Part shown: piece by piece, positions 7,283-16,048 of the stretch
How positions within the stretch are numbered: the first letter of the stretch is position 1
How the letters are laid out: each line of letters opens with the position of its first letter
Assembly: GCF_001668575.1 (NCBI RefSeq)
Contig: NZ_LZMD01000060.1
Span: forward strand, 1 to 64,000
DNA: 64,000 bases
Origin: Mycobacterium sp. 1164985.4
GTDB lineage: Bacteria > Actinomycetota > Actinomycetes > Mycobacteriales > Mycobacteriaceae
Reading direction: 5' to 3'
Notes under the pieces: model-generated
Told to the model about the DNA's origin: nothing
The model's input: the letters and a program-made list of their open reading frames with translations, nothing else
Database searches by the model: none
Translations under genes and position numbers: made by a program

Positions 7283-8065
7283 CTACTGGATGCTGGCCTT
7301 CATCTCGTCGAGGTTCACCAGCACCGGCCAGCCCCCGACGCTCAAAGCGTTGCCATGGCCGGTCTGGTGGATGTCGAATACCGACTGAATGGCCGCGTAG
7401 AAACCCTGCACGTCGAGGGTCTGGTTGACGGCACGCTTGGCCTGCCGTAGCGCGAACGGCGGCATCTTCGCGATCTGTTCGGCCAGCGCCCTGGTCTCCG
7501 CATCGAGCTGGTCCCGAGGCACCACCTTGTTCACCATGCCAGTGGCGGCCACCTCGTCGGCGGTCATCGCGCGACCGGTGAAAAGAATCTCCTTGGCCTT
7601 ACGCGGCCCGAGTTCCCAAGTATGGCCGTGGTATTCGACGCCGCCGAAACCCATGAGCACCACCGGATCGGAGAACTGGGCATCGTCGGCGGCGATGATC
7701 AGGTCGCACGGCCAGCACAACAGCAACCCGCCGGAGATACAGCGCCCCTGCACCGCCGCGATCGACGGCTTGGGCACATTGCGCCAGCGCAGCGTGTACT
7801 CCAGATAGCGCTTCGCCTCGTGCTGGATGATGAAGTCCAGCGTGATCTTGTCCGGCACCGGTCCCCCGCCCCGCAGATCGTGGCCGGCCGAGAAGTGCTT
7901 TCCGTTGGCCCGCAACACGATCACCGATACCTCGGGATCCTCCGCCGCCCGGGTCCACGCGCCGTCGAGCTCGTCGAGCAACTCCGTGTTCTGCGCGTTG
8001 GCGGCCTCGGGCCGGTTCAGCGTGATGGTCGCGATGCGGTCGGCGACCTCGTACTCGATGTACAT
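7283..8065 (-). CDS. Crotonase-superfamily protein (enoyl-CoA hydratase/isomerase family)
   Basis: A 260-residue crotonase. The N-terminus (IATITLNRPEAANAQ) and the oxyanion-hole segments (HFSAGHDLRG; GRCISGGLLL) are typical. The two glutamates of classical enoyl-CoA hydratase are absent: the GGGCEL position reads SGGLLL and the PEILLG position reads PVVLMG. Another crotonase reaction (isomerisation, hydrolysis or C-C cleavage) is therefore likely. ATG at 8065, 12 bases downstream of the FadE gene, so both are probably transcribed from the operator region at 9304. Confidence 0.85.
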   Translation of the reverse strand: MYIEYEVADRIATITLNRPEAANAQNTELLDELDGAWTRAAEDPEVSVIVLRANGKHFSAGHDLRGGGPVPDKITLDFIIQHEAKRYLEYTLRWRNVPKPSIAAVQGRCISGGLLLCWPCDLIIAADDAQFSDPVVLMGFGGVEYHGHTWELGPRKAKEILFTGRAMTADEVAATGMVNKVVPRDQLDAETRALAEQIAKMPPFALRQAKRAVNQTLDVQGFYAAIQSVFDIHQTGHGNALSVGGWPVLVNLDEMKASIQ

Positions 8066-8077
8066 GTTGCAGTCCTT

Positions 8078-9253
8078 CTAGTTTCGAGGCAGTCCCAGCA
8101 ATCGCTGGGCGATGATGTTGCGTTGGATCTCTGAAGTGCCACCGGCGATGGTGCCGCCGAACGTGCGGACATAGCGCTCGAACCACCCGCACCGGTACAG
8201 CTCGAGATGCTGCGCGCTGTACGGCCCGGAGAACGTGGGATGGTCCAGCGCGTCGGCACCCGCAGCTCCCAGTGCGTACTCGGCCGCAACCTGCGACGCC
8301 TCCGAGCCGAACAGTTTGAGCACCGATAGCGCGGCCGCGTCCTCGTCGCCACGCTCGGCGCGGGCCAGTGCCACCGAGCCGAGCAGGCGAAGCGCCTGAT
8401 TGTCCATCACCAGGCGGGCATACCGGTCGCGGTCGAGGGCCGAGGCGGGACGGAAGTCCTCGACCAGCTCTTGCAGGCGGTCTGCATAGCTGAGCCACAA
8501 CATGTTTCGTTCGTGCCCGAGCGAGCCATTGGCGACCCGCCAGCCCTCGTTCAACGGCCCGACCAGATTCTCCGCGGGCACCCGTACGTCGTTGAAGAAG
8601 ACCTCGTTGAAATCCAGGTCATCGGCGTCACACAGCGAGGCGAACGGCCGGCGCACCACACCCGGGAGGTCCGTCGGGATCATCAGCACGCTGATGCCCT
8701 TGTGCTTCGGCGCTTTCGGATCGGTGCGAACGAAAGTCAGCAGGACATCGGCGTCGTGGGCCCCTGAGGTCCACACCTTCTGGCCGCTGACGACGAAATG
8801 GTCACGGTCGGGGACCGCGCTGGTGCGCAGCGACGCCAGGTCCGAGCCGGCGCCCGGCTCGCTCATCCCCAACGACGCGGTGATCTCTGCGCGCAGAATC
8901 GGGATGGCCCAGCGGCGCTGCTGCTCGGGCGTGCCGAACGAGATCAACGAGGCCGAGATGATGCCGACGCCCTGCGGGTTGTAGGTCAGATACACGCGCC
9001 GACGTGCCAGTTCCTCCTGGTGCACGTACTGCTGCAGGATCGTGGCGTTGCGGCCGCCGAACTCGGGCGGGTAGCCGGGCAGCAGCCAGCCGTGGTCGAA
9101 CATCAGCCGCTGCCAGTCCCGCGCCCAGCCCGGCACGTCACTGCTCGAATGCGACCGCTCGAGAGCGACGGCGTCGGAGGGAAGATGATCGTCGAGGAAG
9201 GCGTTGAACTCGGCGCGAAACGCCTCGACGTCGGCATCGAAGGTGAGCTGCAC
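8078..9253 (-). CDS. Acyl-CoA dehydrogenase (FadE)
   Basis: A full-length, 391-residue acyl-CoA dehydrogenase with all three domains: LGMSEPGAGSDLASLRT, VSGQKVWTSGAHDAD, HERNMLW, and the C-terminal FGGTIAGGTSEIQRNIIAQR signature. GTG start at 9253 with GGGAG upstream. It oxidises acyl-CoA to enoyl-CoA with electrons passing to ETF. It is cotranscribed with the crotonase at 7283 and divergent from the TetR gene; the intergenic region holds a perfect 17-bp palindrome. Confidence 0.92.
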   Translation of the reverse strand: MQLTFDADVEAFRAEFNAFLDDHLPSDAVALERSHSSSDVPGWARDWQRLMFDHGWLLPGYPPEFGGRNATILQQYVHQEELARRRVYLTYNPQGVGIISASLISFGTPEQQRRWAIPILRAEITASLGMSEPGAGSDLASLRTSAVPDRDHFVVSGQKVWTSGAHDADVLLTFVRTDPKAPKHKGISVLMIPTDLPGVVRRPFASLCDADDLDFNEVFFNDVRVPAENLVGPLNEGWRVANGSLGHERNMLWLSYADRLQELVEDFRPASALDRDRYARLVMDNQALRLLGSVALARAERGDEDAAALSVLKLFGSEASQVAAEYALGAAGADALDHPTFSGPYSAQHLELYRCGWFERYVRTFGGTIAGGTSEIQRNIIAQRLLGLPRN

Positions 9254-9303
9254 GGAACTCCCGCCGGATCAAATCTTTGGTAGGACTATTGTTATCTCCA
9301 AAA

Positions 9304-9320
9304 TGAGAATACTATTCTCA
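9304..9320. promoter_or_regulatory. Perfect palindromic operator TGAGAATACTATTCTCA
   Basis: A 17-bp perfect inverted repeat (7-bp arms, 3-bp centre) between the divergent FadE (start 9253) and TetR (start 9376) genes. A site in such a position is expected for TetR-family autoregulation. A possible further half-site TGAGAAA lies at 9324-9330. Confidence 0.75.
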
Positions 9321-9375
9321 TCGTGAGAAAGTTACAATCTCTGACACGTTGGCCGCGAGGGGGTCGAGGACCGCA

Positions 9376-10092
9376 ATGGCGAGACGTTCTCCGGTACAGT
9401 CAGTTCATGTTCTCCCCGCCCGGCCAGCGTCTGAGCCGCCGGTGACAAGTCCGAGTGAAGAGCCTGCCTGGAAGCAGCGCGCGGTCGAACGCTCCATCAA
9501 AACCGCGAAGCTCCGGGCCGCGCAGCGAGTGCAGCGCTTCCTCGATGCCGCGCAGGCCATCATCATCGAAAAGGGCAGCACCGACTTCACCGTGCAGGAG
9601 GTCGTCGACCGCTCGCGGCAGTCGCTGCGCAGCTTCTACCTACAGTTCGACGGTAAGCACGAGCTGTTGCTGGCGTTGTTCGAGGACGCCCTGAGCCGGT
9701 CGGCCGACCAGATCCGCGCCGCCACGACCACGGCCGACGAGCCCATCGAACGGCTCAAGGTCGCGGTGCAGTTGCTGTTCGAATCCTCGCGTCCGGACCC
9801 CACTGCCAAGCGGCCGCTGTTCACCGACTTCGCGCCCCGGCTGCTGCTCTCGCACCCTGCCGAGGTCAAGGTCGCGCATGCGCCGCTGCTGGCGCTGCTG
9901 ACCGAGTTGATGGAAGAGGCCGGCGCCGCGGGCCAGCTGCGTGAGGGCATCAACCCGAAGCGGATGGCGGCGATGACCATGCAGACGGTCATGTTCGTCG
10001 CCCAGTCCAATGGCGCCGAAGACGGCACGACTCACCCCATCACCGCCGACGAGGTCTGGGACTTCGTCTCGCACGGGTTCGCCGCCGGCTAG
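9376..10092 (+). CDS. TetR-family transcriptional regulator; candidate controller of the TGAGAATnnnATTCTCA sites
   Basis: A 238-residue TetR-type regulator. After a 25-residue unstructured start it has the helix-turn-helix domain (RFLDAAQAIIIEKGSTDFTV then EVVDRSRQSLRSFYLQFDGK), followed by a helical ligand-binding domain. ATG 9376 was chosen because AGGA precedes it; an in-frame TTG at 9349 also exists. It is divergent from FadE, with a perfect palindrome in between, and three more palindromes lie just downstream before the P450 gene. The cluster of four operators around this gene makes it the best candidate regulator of the dispersed motif. The ligand is probably an acyl-CoA (inference). 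Confidence 0.9.
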   Translation: MARRSPVQSVHVLPARPASEPPVTSPSEEPAWKQRAVERSIKTAKLRAAQRVQRFLDAAQAIIIEKGSTDFTVQEVVDRSRQSLRSFYLQFDGKHELLLALFEDALSRSADQIRAATTTADEPIERLKVAVQLLFESSRPDPTAKRPLFTDFAPRLLLSHPAEVKVAHAPLLALLTELMEEAGAAGQLREGINPKRMAAMTMQTVMFVAQSNGAEDGTTHPITADEVWDFVSHGFAAG

Positions 10093-10095
10093 TCG

Positions 10096-10110
10096 GAGAA
10101 CTCCGTTCTC
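10096..10110. promoter_or_regulatory. Palindrome GAGAACTCCGTTCTC upstream of P450
   Basis: A 15-bp perfect inverted repeat, a variant of the window-wide motif with C and G inside the arms. It begins 3 bases after the TetR stop. First of three sites before the P450 gene. Confidence 0.6.
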
Positions 10111-10120
10111 ACATCCGAGG

Positions 10121-10137
10121 CGAGAATCACATTCTCG
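10121..10137. promoter_or_regulatory. Perfect palindromic operator CGAGAATCACATTCTCG
   Basis: A 17-bp perfect inverted repeat, centred 26 bases from the preceding palindrome (about 2.5 helical turns). It belongs to the same consensus family as the sites at 9304 and 41230. Confidence 0.72.
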
Positions 10138-10177
10138 TCTCCTTGAAGCATCTCTTGCGGCCGTTCCCGCACCATCC

Positions 10178-10194
10178 GGAGAATCATATTCTTC
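10178..10194. promoter_or_regulatory. Imperfect operator GGAGAATCATATTCTTC
   Basis: Third copy before the P450 gene, with one arm mismatched. A TTGACA box at 10233-10238 follows, but no convincing -10 element is visible at normal spacing, so the transcription start cannot be placed. The rest of the 10093-10319 gap shows no open gene. Confidence 0.55.
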
Positions 10195-10319
10195 TGAGCG
10201 AAGAGCTTAAATGTTCCGATTTGAATCCGTTGTTGACACCCCTTCGTGGCGAATGCCAGAGTTGTGAGACAAATGCCAGCCCCATGTCTTATGCGACCTG
10301 ACCGGTGAGAGGCGATCCG

Positions 10320-11534
10320 GTGACGATCAGCGCCGAAAATCCCGACGTACACGATGCGACGCAAGAGAAGCTGTACTACGACCCGTACAGCGTCGATCTC
10401 AACATGAACCCGTATGCGGTCTTCGCGCGTCTGCGCGAAGAGGCCCCGCTGTACTACAACGACAAGCACGACTTCTATGCGTTGAGCCGATTCGAAGATG
10501 TCAACAAGGCCGTGATCGACCACCAGACCTTCATCTCGGGGCGTGGCGCCTTGCTCGAGGTGATCAAATCGGGAATGGAGATCCCGCCGGGCACATTGAT
10601 TTTCGAGGATCCGCCGATCCACAACATCCACCGCAATCTGCTCTCGCGAGTGTTCACCCCGCGCAAGGTTCAGGCGCTCGAACCCCAGATCCGCGAGTTC
10701 ACGTGCCGCTGTCTGGACCCGTTGGTCGGCGCCGAGAAGTTCGACTTCGTCAACGATCTCGGCGCACAGATGCCGATGAGGGTCATCGGAATGCTCTTGG
10801 GCATTCCGGAAGCCGACCAACGCCGCGTCACCGAGCACGGTGAAGCGACGTTGCAGAGCGATTCGGTCGACCTGATGGCCACCGGCGAGGTGTTCGCCGA
10901 GTTCATCGACTACCGCACCGAGCATCCCTCCGATGACATCATGACCGACCTGCTGAACGCCGAGTTCGAGGACGAGACCGGCACCCGTCGCAGACTGCGC
11001 CGGGAAGAACTGCTGATGTACCTGACGGTCATCGCCACCGCGGGCAGCGAGACCACCACCCGCTTGATCGGTTGGGCGGGAAAGACACTCGCCGATTACC
11101 CGGACCAGCGCGCGGAACTGGCCGCGGACCCAAGCCTCATCCCCCAGGCGATCGAGGAGATCCTGCGCTGGGAGCCGCCGGCACTGCAGATCGCCCGATA
11201 CGTGACCCGCGACGTTGAGTACTACGGCCAGACGGTCCCCGCGGGTTCGGCGATGCTGATGCTGGTCGGCGCGGCCAACCGCGACCATCGCCGCTTCCCG
11301 CCGAATGGTGACGTCTTCGACATCCATCGAGAACTGCACTCCCACATGACGTTCGGCGCCGGGACCCACTTCTGCATGGGCAATGCGCTGGCGCGCCTGG
11401 AGGGCCGGATCGCGCTCGAGGAAATCCTGAAGAGATTCCCGACGTGGGAGGTCGACTGGCCCAACGCCCGCCCGTCGCAGACCACCGCCGTCCGCGGCTG
11501 GGAGTCGATGCCGACCTTCATCAGCCCGAAATAA
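10320..11534 (+). CDS. Cytochrome P450
   Basis: A 404-residue soluble bacterial P450. I-helix oxygen-binding motif AGSETT at 241-246, K-helix E280-x-x-R283, and heme-ligand loop FGAGTHFCMG with C352. It hydroxylates a hydrophobic substrate with electrons from a ferredoxin. Start GTG 10320 was chosen because AGAGG lies about 8 bases upstream; an in-frame GTG at 10305 would add five residues. It is followed by a mycofactocin-type SDR, suggesting hydroxylation then oxidation of the alcohol. Three palindromic operators precede it. Confidence 0.93.
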   Translation: MTISAENPDVHDATQEKLYYDPYSVDLNMNPYAVFARLREEAPLYYNDKHDFYALSRFEDVNKAVIDHQTFISGRGALLEVIKSGMEIPPGTLIFEDPPIHNIHRNLLSRVFTPRKVQALEPQIREFTCRCLDPLVGAEKFDFVNDLGAQMPMRVIGMLLGIPEADQRRVTEHGEATLQSDSVDLMATGEVFAEFIDYRTEHPSDDIMTDLLNAEFEDETGTRRRLRREELLMYLTVIATAGSETTTRLIGWAGKTLADYPDQRAELAADPSLIPQAIEEILRWEPPALQIARYVTRDVEYYGQTVPAGSAMLMLVGAANRDHRRFPPNGDVFDIHRELHSHMTFGAGTHFCMGNALARLEGRIALEEILKRFPTWEVDWPNARPSQTTAVRGWESMPTFISPK

Positions 11535-11573
11535 CACCGAAACCCCTGTAACCACAACGAATTGAGGTACCCG

Positions 11574-12410
11574 ATGACCGGACGTGTCGAAGGCAAGGTC
11601 GCTTTCATCACCGGCGCCGCCCGCGGCCAGGGCCGCGCCCATGCCGTGCGGCTGGCCCAGGAAGGCGCCGACATCATCGCCGTCGACATCTGCAGGCAGA
11701 TCGACAGCGTGCAGATCCCGCTGTCGACCCCGGAAGACCTTGCAGAGACCGCGGATCTGGTGAAGGGCCTCAACCGGCGCATTTACACCGCCGAGGTCGA
11801 TGTCCGCGACTTCGATGCGCTCAAGTCGGCCGTCGACGCCGGTGTCGAGCAGCTCGGCAGGCTCGACATCATCGTCGCCAATGCCGGCATCGGTAACGGC
11901 GGCGCCACGCTGGACAAGACCAGCGAGGGCGATTGGACCGACATGATCGACGTCAACCTCGGTGGCGTCTGGAAGACCGTCAAGGCCGGTGTCCCCCACA
12001 TCCTGGCCGGCGGCCGCGGCGGCTCCATCATCCTCACCAGCTCGGTCGGCGGCCTGAAGGCCTACCCGCACACGGGCCACTACGTCGCAGCGAAACACGG
12101 TGTGGTCGGCCTGATGCGGACGTTCGCGGTCGAGCTCGGCGCGCAGAACATCCGCGTCAACTCCGTGCATCCGACCAACGTCAACACGCCGCTGTACATG
12201 AACGAGGGGACGATGAAGCTGTTCCGTCCCGACCTCGAGAACCCGGGCCCCGACGACATGAAGGTCGTGGCACAGCTGATGCACACTCTGCCGATCGGCT
12301 GGGTGGAGCCCGAGGACATCGCGAACGCCGTGCTGTTCCTGGCCTCCGACGAGAGCCGCTACATCACCGGCGTGACGCTGCCGGTCGACGGCGGCAGCTG
12401 CCTCAAATAG
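11574..12410 (+). CDS. Mycofactocin-coupled-type SDR oxidoreductase
   Basis: A 278-residue short-chain dehydrogenase. It has the TGAARGQGRAHA nucleotide motif, NAGIGNGG, LTSSVGG and HYVAAKHG (catalytic Ser, Tyr, Lys). The extended DICRQI ... LNRRIYTAEVDVRD insert after beta-2 is diagnostic of the mycofactocin-associated SDR subfamily, in which NAD is bound non-exchangeably and electrons leave via mycofactocin. ATG 11574 with GAGG upstream was preferred to an in-frame TTG at 11562. It probably oxidises the P450-generated alcohol. No mycofactocin biosynthesis genes are in the window. Confidence 0.88.
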   Translation: MTGRVEGKVAFITGAARGQGRAHAVRLAQEGADIIAVDICRQIDSVQIPLSTPEDLAETADLVKGLNRRIYTAEVDVRDFDALKSAVDAGVEQLGRLDIIVANAGIGNGGATLDKTSEGDWTDMIDVNLGGVWKTVKAGVPHILAGGRGGSIILTSSVGGLKAYPHTGHYVAAKHGVVGLMRTFAVELGAQNIRVNSVHPTNVNTPLYMNEGTMKLFRPDLENPGPDDMKVVAQLMHTLPIGWVEPEDIANAVLFLASDESRYITGVTLPVDGGSCLK

Positions 12411-12422
12411 CGGCGCGCCCAG

Positions 12423-13493
12423 ATGACCGCTGCCGAGCTGTCGCTTCCGCGCAGCTGGGAGGAGATCACACCGGGCTGGATGACGGCGGCGCTCGGAAAA
12501 CACTTTCCGGGCGCCACCGTCGACGGCGTCACCGTCGCGCTGCGTGACGACGGTACGAATCGCCGTGCGCGCCTTGCATTGTCGTATTCGGCGGGCTCGG
12601 GTCCGGCGACGGTGTTCGCCAAGGCCGTCGACCCGGACCACGCCGAGCTCGTCGCGCTCACCAGCGGCCTGTTCCACGAACCCCGGCTCTTCAGCTCGGG
12701 AGTGTCGCTGCCGCTGGACCATCCGACCGTTTACGCCGCGCTGATCGACGAGCCCGGCTCGAACTTCGTGATGATCATGGAAGACGTCGTCGCACGCGGC
12801 GCGGACCCCCGCGACTCCACCCGGCCGATGACGGTCTCGCAGGTCGCCAACGGAGTTCGCGGGCTGGCGCGAATGCACAGCCAGTTCTGGGGTGAGCGGC
12901 TGAGCACGAACCAGGCGCTGAGCTGGCTCGAGCCGTTCGTCGCCTTCGAAGGCCTCGAGTATGCCCCGCTGGACATCGCCCGCGAGCGACTGGGCAACAC
13001 GGTCTCCTCCGAGATCCTCGGCCTCAGCGGCACAGACCTGTTCGTCGACATCTGGGCCCGCTACATCGGCACGCTCACGACCTCGCCGCAGACGCTGCTG
13101 CACGGCGATCCCCACATCGGCAACACCTATGTTCTGCCCAATGACGATGTCGGGTTCCTCGACTGGCAGATGGCCCGACGCGGCAACTGGTCGCTCGATC
13201 TCGGCTACTTCCTGCAGGGTGCGTTGACGATCGAGGATCGCAGGCGGGCCGAGCGGGACCTGCTCGACGAATACCGGAACGCGCTCACCCTGCCCGCCGC
13301 CGAACTTCCGTCGGCCGAGGAGGTGTGGCTGCGCTACCGCGCCTCGGTCGCGCACGGGCTGGCCATCTGGATGGCCACGCTCTCCGGCGGTGACGCCTGG
13401 CAAGGTGCCGACATCTGTTTGGCGTTGGCCCAGCGGTATTCGGCCGCGTTCATCGACCTCGACACCCGCGCCGCGCTGGCGGCGCTGGACTAG
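12423..13493 (+). CDS. Aminoglycoside phosphotransferase/ecdysteroid-kinase-like kinase
   Basis: A 356-residue protein of the APH/EcKL kinase fold. Catalytic loop LLHGDPHIGNTYVL (HGDxHxxN) and the metal-binding DWQ in VGFLDWQMARRG are intact. It starts 12 bases after the SDR, so it is in the P450-SDR operon. Such proteins phosphorylate small hydroxylated molecules; antibiotic resistance is not implied. A role in phosphorylating a hydroxylated pathway intermediate, or in removing a water-forming hydroxyl, is inference. Confidence 0.85.
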   Translation: MTAAELSLPRSWEEITPGWMTAALGKHFPGATVDGVTVALRDDGTNRRARLALSYSAGSGPATVFAKAVDPDHAELVALTSGLFHEPRLFSSGVSLPLDHPTVYAALIDEPGSNFVMIMEDVVARGADPRDSTRPMTVSQVANGVRGLARMHSQFWGERLSTNQALSWLEPFVAFEGLEYAPLDIARERLGNTVSSEILGLSGTDLFVDIWARYIGTLTTSPQTLLHGDPHIGNTYVLPNDDVGFLDWQMARRGNWSLDLGYFLQGALTIEDRRRAERDLLDEYRNALTLPAAELPSAEEVWLRYRASVAHGLAIWMATLSGGDAWQGADICLALAQRYSAAFIDLDTRAALAALD

Positions 13494-13503
13494 CCTGGCG
13501 CCT

Positions 13504-14475
13504 CTAGATCTCGATGACGACCTTGCCCAGCGCCTTGCGCTCGGCGACGTGCCGTAGGGCGGTCGCGGCATCGGCGAGCGGAAAGCGCGCACCGATGTGC
13601 GGGCGCAGCTTACCCTCGGCGAAGAGCGCGTCCAGTTCTTCGTCGTCGCGCACCACCTCAGGCGGGTAGTCGGAGGCGAAAGTGCGAATCTCCATACCGC
13701 GCACGGTGATCCCCTTGAGCAAAACGAGATTCAACGGAACCGACGGAATCTCACCCGCGGCGTATCCGAGCGTGACGAAGGTTCCGCCCCGCCCGAGCCC
13801 CCGTAGCGCACGCAGCGAGTACGGACCGCCCACCGGGTCGACGACGATCTGGGCGCCGGCCTTGCCGGTGATCTCCTTGATACGGTCCCGCAGATCCTCG
13901 CGGTCGTAGTCGACGACCACCTCAGCGCCGCGCTCGTGGCACAGATCGAGCTTGTCCCGGCCGGATGCCGCCGCAATCACCCTTCCCCCGAGGAGCGTCG
14001 CGATGTCGAGCGCGGCGAGGCCGACGCCGCCCGCGGCGCCGAGCACGACGACCCAGTCGCCGGACTGCACCGGCGCAACCGTACGCAACGTGTAGTACGC
14101 GGTCCGATACGTGACCCCGAAGGCGGCGGCCTCGGCATAGTCGACCCCGTCCGGGATCGGCGACACCGCCCGCGCGTCGACGACCGCCTGCTCGGCGAAG
14201 GCGCCGACGAACGTCGTCGCAGTCACTCGATCACCAACTCGGACGTCGCCCCCGTCCCCGACGGCGACCACATCACCGGCCATCTCGCTGCCCGGACTGA
14301 ACGGCGGCGGCACCTTGACCTGATAGTTGCCGCCGATCAGCAGCACGTCCGGATAGTTCACCGCGGCGGCACGCACCCGGATGACGACCTGGCCGGGTTG
14401 CGGTGTCGGGTCGGGGAGTTCGTCCAGCACGAGGTCCTCGGGTTGACAGTACTCGCGGCACACGATGGCCCTCAT
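13504..14475 (-). CDS. NADPH:quinone oxidoreductase-like medium-chain dehydrogenase/reductase
   Basis: A 323-residue zinc-free MDR protein. N-terminal GroES-like domain (MRAIVCREYCQPEDL ... VNYPDVLLIGGNYQ), Rossmann motif VLGAAGGVG and C-terminal LRHVAERKALGKVVIEI are typical. The start at 14475 matches the family N-terminus; upstream in-frame codons overlap the divergent promoter. It probably reduces an enone or acts as acyl-CoA or quinone reductase. Its 3-prime end converges with the kinase gene (10 bases apart). Confidence 0.88.
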   Translation of the reverse strand: MRAIVCREYCQPEDLVLDELPDPTPQPGQVVIRVRAAAVNYPDVLLIGGNYQVKVPPPFSPGSEMAGDVVAVGDGGDVRVGDRVTATTFVGAFAEQAVVDARAVSPIPDGVDYAEAAAFGVTYRTAYYTLRTVAPVQSGDWVVVLGAAGGVGLAALDIATLLGGRVIAAASGRDKLDLCHERGAEVVVDYDREDLRDRIKEITGKAGAQIVVDPVGGPYSLRALRGLGRGGTFVTLGYAAGEIPSVPLNLVLLKGITVRGMEIRTFASDYPPEVVRDDEELDALFAEGKLRPHIGARFPLADAATALRHVAERKALGKVVIEI

Positions 14476-14614
14476 CGGCACACTCCAATCATTCGGCCAC
14501 CTAACAATAGTCAGGGTCAGGACCAGCGTTCGTGCTGACCGAAACCCCCCGATCATGGCCCTCCGAGTGGTTCGATGGAGCCCTTGGACACCGACGGTCC
14601 GCAGGGGTGGGGAT

Positions 14615-16048
14615 GTGAAGCGACTAAACGGTATGGACGCCATGCTCCTCTACAGCGAGACGCCCAACCTGCACACGCACACGCTCAAGGTCGCGATCAT
14701 CAACGCCGCCGAGTTCGACGGCGAATTCACCTTCAACCACTTCCGGCGGACCATCGCTCGACGGCTGCATCTGCTCGACCCGCTGCGCTACCGGCTCGTC
14801 GACATCCCGTTCAGGTTGCACCATCCGATGTGGCTCGAGGACTGCCCGGTCGACCTCGACTACCACCTGCGCCAAGTCCGGGTGCCGAGCCCTGGCGGCC
14901 GCCGCGAGCTCGACGAGGTCATCGGCCGGATTGCCAGCACCCCGCTGGACCGCAGCCGCCCGCTGTGGGAGTTCCACTTCGCCGAGGGCATGGCAGACGA
15001 CCGGTTCGCGCTCATCGGCAAGGTGCACCACACCCTGGCCGACGGTGTGGCATCGGCGAATCTGCTTGCGCGGCTTATGGATCTGGCGGACGGCACGAGC
15101 GACGAGCGCGAGGACTACGACACCTGTGAGGCGCCGAATCGGACCGAACTGGTGAAGGCCGCGATGCGCGATCACGCCTCGAACGCCGCCGCGTTGCCCT
15201 CGCTCACCCGCGACGCGGTCCGCGGCTTCACCAACTTGCGCCGACGGGCCAAGGAGCGCACCGAACAACCGGACCTGGCGAAGATGTTCCGCACCCCGCC
15301 GACCTTCCTCAACCACGTCGTATCGCCGGGCCGTACCTTCGCCACGGCGTCGGTGTCGCTGGCCGAGGTCAAGGAGACGGCCAAACACCTGATGGTGACG
15401 TTCAACGACATCGTGCTGGCAACCGCGGCGGGCGGGCTACGCGAACTGCTGTTGCGCTATGACGGACGCGCGGACCGACCGTTGATGGCGTCGGTCCCGG
15501 TGAGCACGGATCTGTCACCGGACAGGATCACCGGGAACGAGATCGGTGGCCTGTCGGTCTCCCTCCCGGTTCACATCGACGATCCGCTCGAGCGCGTCCG
15601 GTTGACCTCCCTGGCCACCACGCGGGCGAAAGAGAACTACGAGCTTCTCGGGCCGAAATTGCAGGGCCAGCTGATGGAGTACCTGCCTCCCCCGCTGACC
15701 CCGGCGCTGCTGCGATGGCAGAGCCAACGCGCCAAGCACAACCCGCTGATGAACGTCGCCGTGTCGAGTGTGCCGGGGCCACGCCGGCGCGGTCACATCG
15801 GCGGCGCGCCGGTGAGCGAGATCTATTCGATCGGCGTGCTGTCGGCGGGCAGTGCGTTCAACATGACGGTGTGGAGCTACGTCGACCAGGTCGACATCTC
15901 AATCCTGTCCGACGACCGCACCTTCAGCGACATCCACGAGGCCACTGACGCGATGGTGCACGGCCTCGACGAAATCCGCTCGGCGGCCGGGCTTCCCGCC
16001 CTGTCCATGGTGGACACGGCGATGGCGCCGGCGCGGGCGATCGGCTAG
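14615..16048 (+). CDS. WS/DGAT-family O-acyltransferase (wax ester/triacylglycerol synthase)
   Basis: A 477-residue acyltransferase of the WS/DGAT family. The catalytic HHxxxDG motif is present as H138-H139-TLADG144. The family opening (RLNGMDAMLLYSETPNLHTHT) supports the GTG start at 14615, which has AGGGG upstream. It esterifies acyl-CoA to diacylglycerol or long-chain alcohols for storage lipid. It stands alone on the plus strand, divergent from the MDR gene, and its stop overlaps the stop of the convergent FadD in CTAG. Confidence 0.93.
   Translation: MKRLNGMDAMLLYSETPNLHTHTLKVAIINAAEFDGEFTFNHFRRTIARRLHLLDPLRYRLVDIPFRLHHPMWLEDCPVDLDYHLRQVRVPSPGGRRELDEVIGRIASTPLDRSRPLWEFHFAEGMADDRFALIGKVHHTLADGVASANLLARLMDLADGTSDEREDYDTCEAPNRTELVKAAMRDHASNAAALPSLTRDAVRGFTNLRRRAKERTEQPDLAKMFRTPPTFLNHVVSPGRTFATASVSLAEVKETAKHLMVTFNDIVLATAAGGLRELLLRYDGRADRPLMASVPVSTDLSPDRITGNEIGGLSVSLPVHIDDPLERVRLTSLATTRAKENYELLGPKLQGQLMEYLPPPLTPALLRWQSQRAKHNPLMNVAVSSVPGPRRRGHIGGAPVSEIYSIGVLSAGSAFNMTVWSYVDQVDISILSDDRTFSDIHEATDAMVHGLDEIRSAAGLPALSMVDTAMAPARAIG

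Noticed and set aside
12423..13493. Aminoglycoside-resistance phosphotransferase
   Set aside because: The fold is shared, but similarity is to the broad APH/EcKL group and the gene is in a catabolic operon; resistance is not supported.
10089..13592. A 1167-codon open frame on the minus strand spanning four genes
   Set aside because: It is antisense to P450, SDR and kinase genes that have clear catalytic motifs. Its translation is Arg/Gly/Val-rich with no recognisable domain. Long antisense frames are expected at this GC content.
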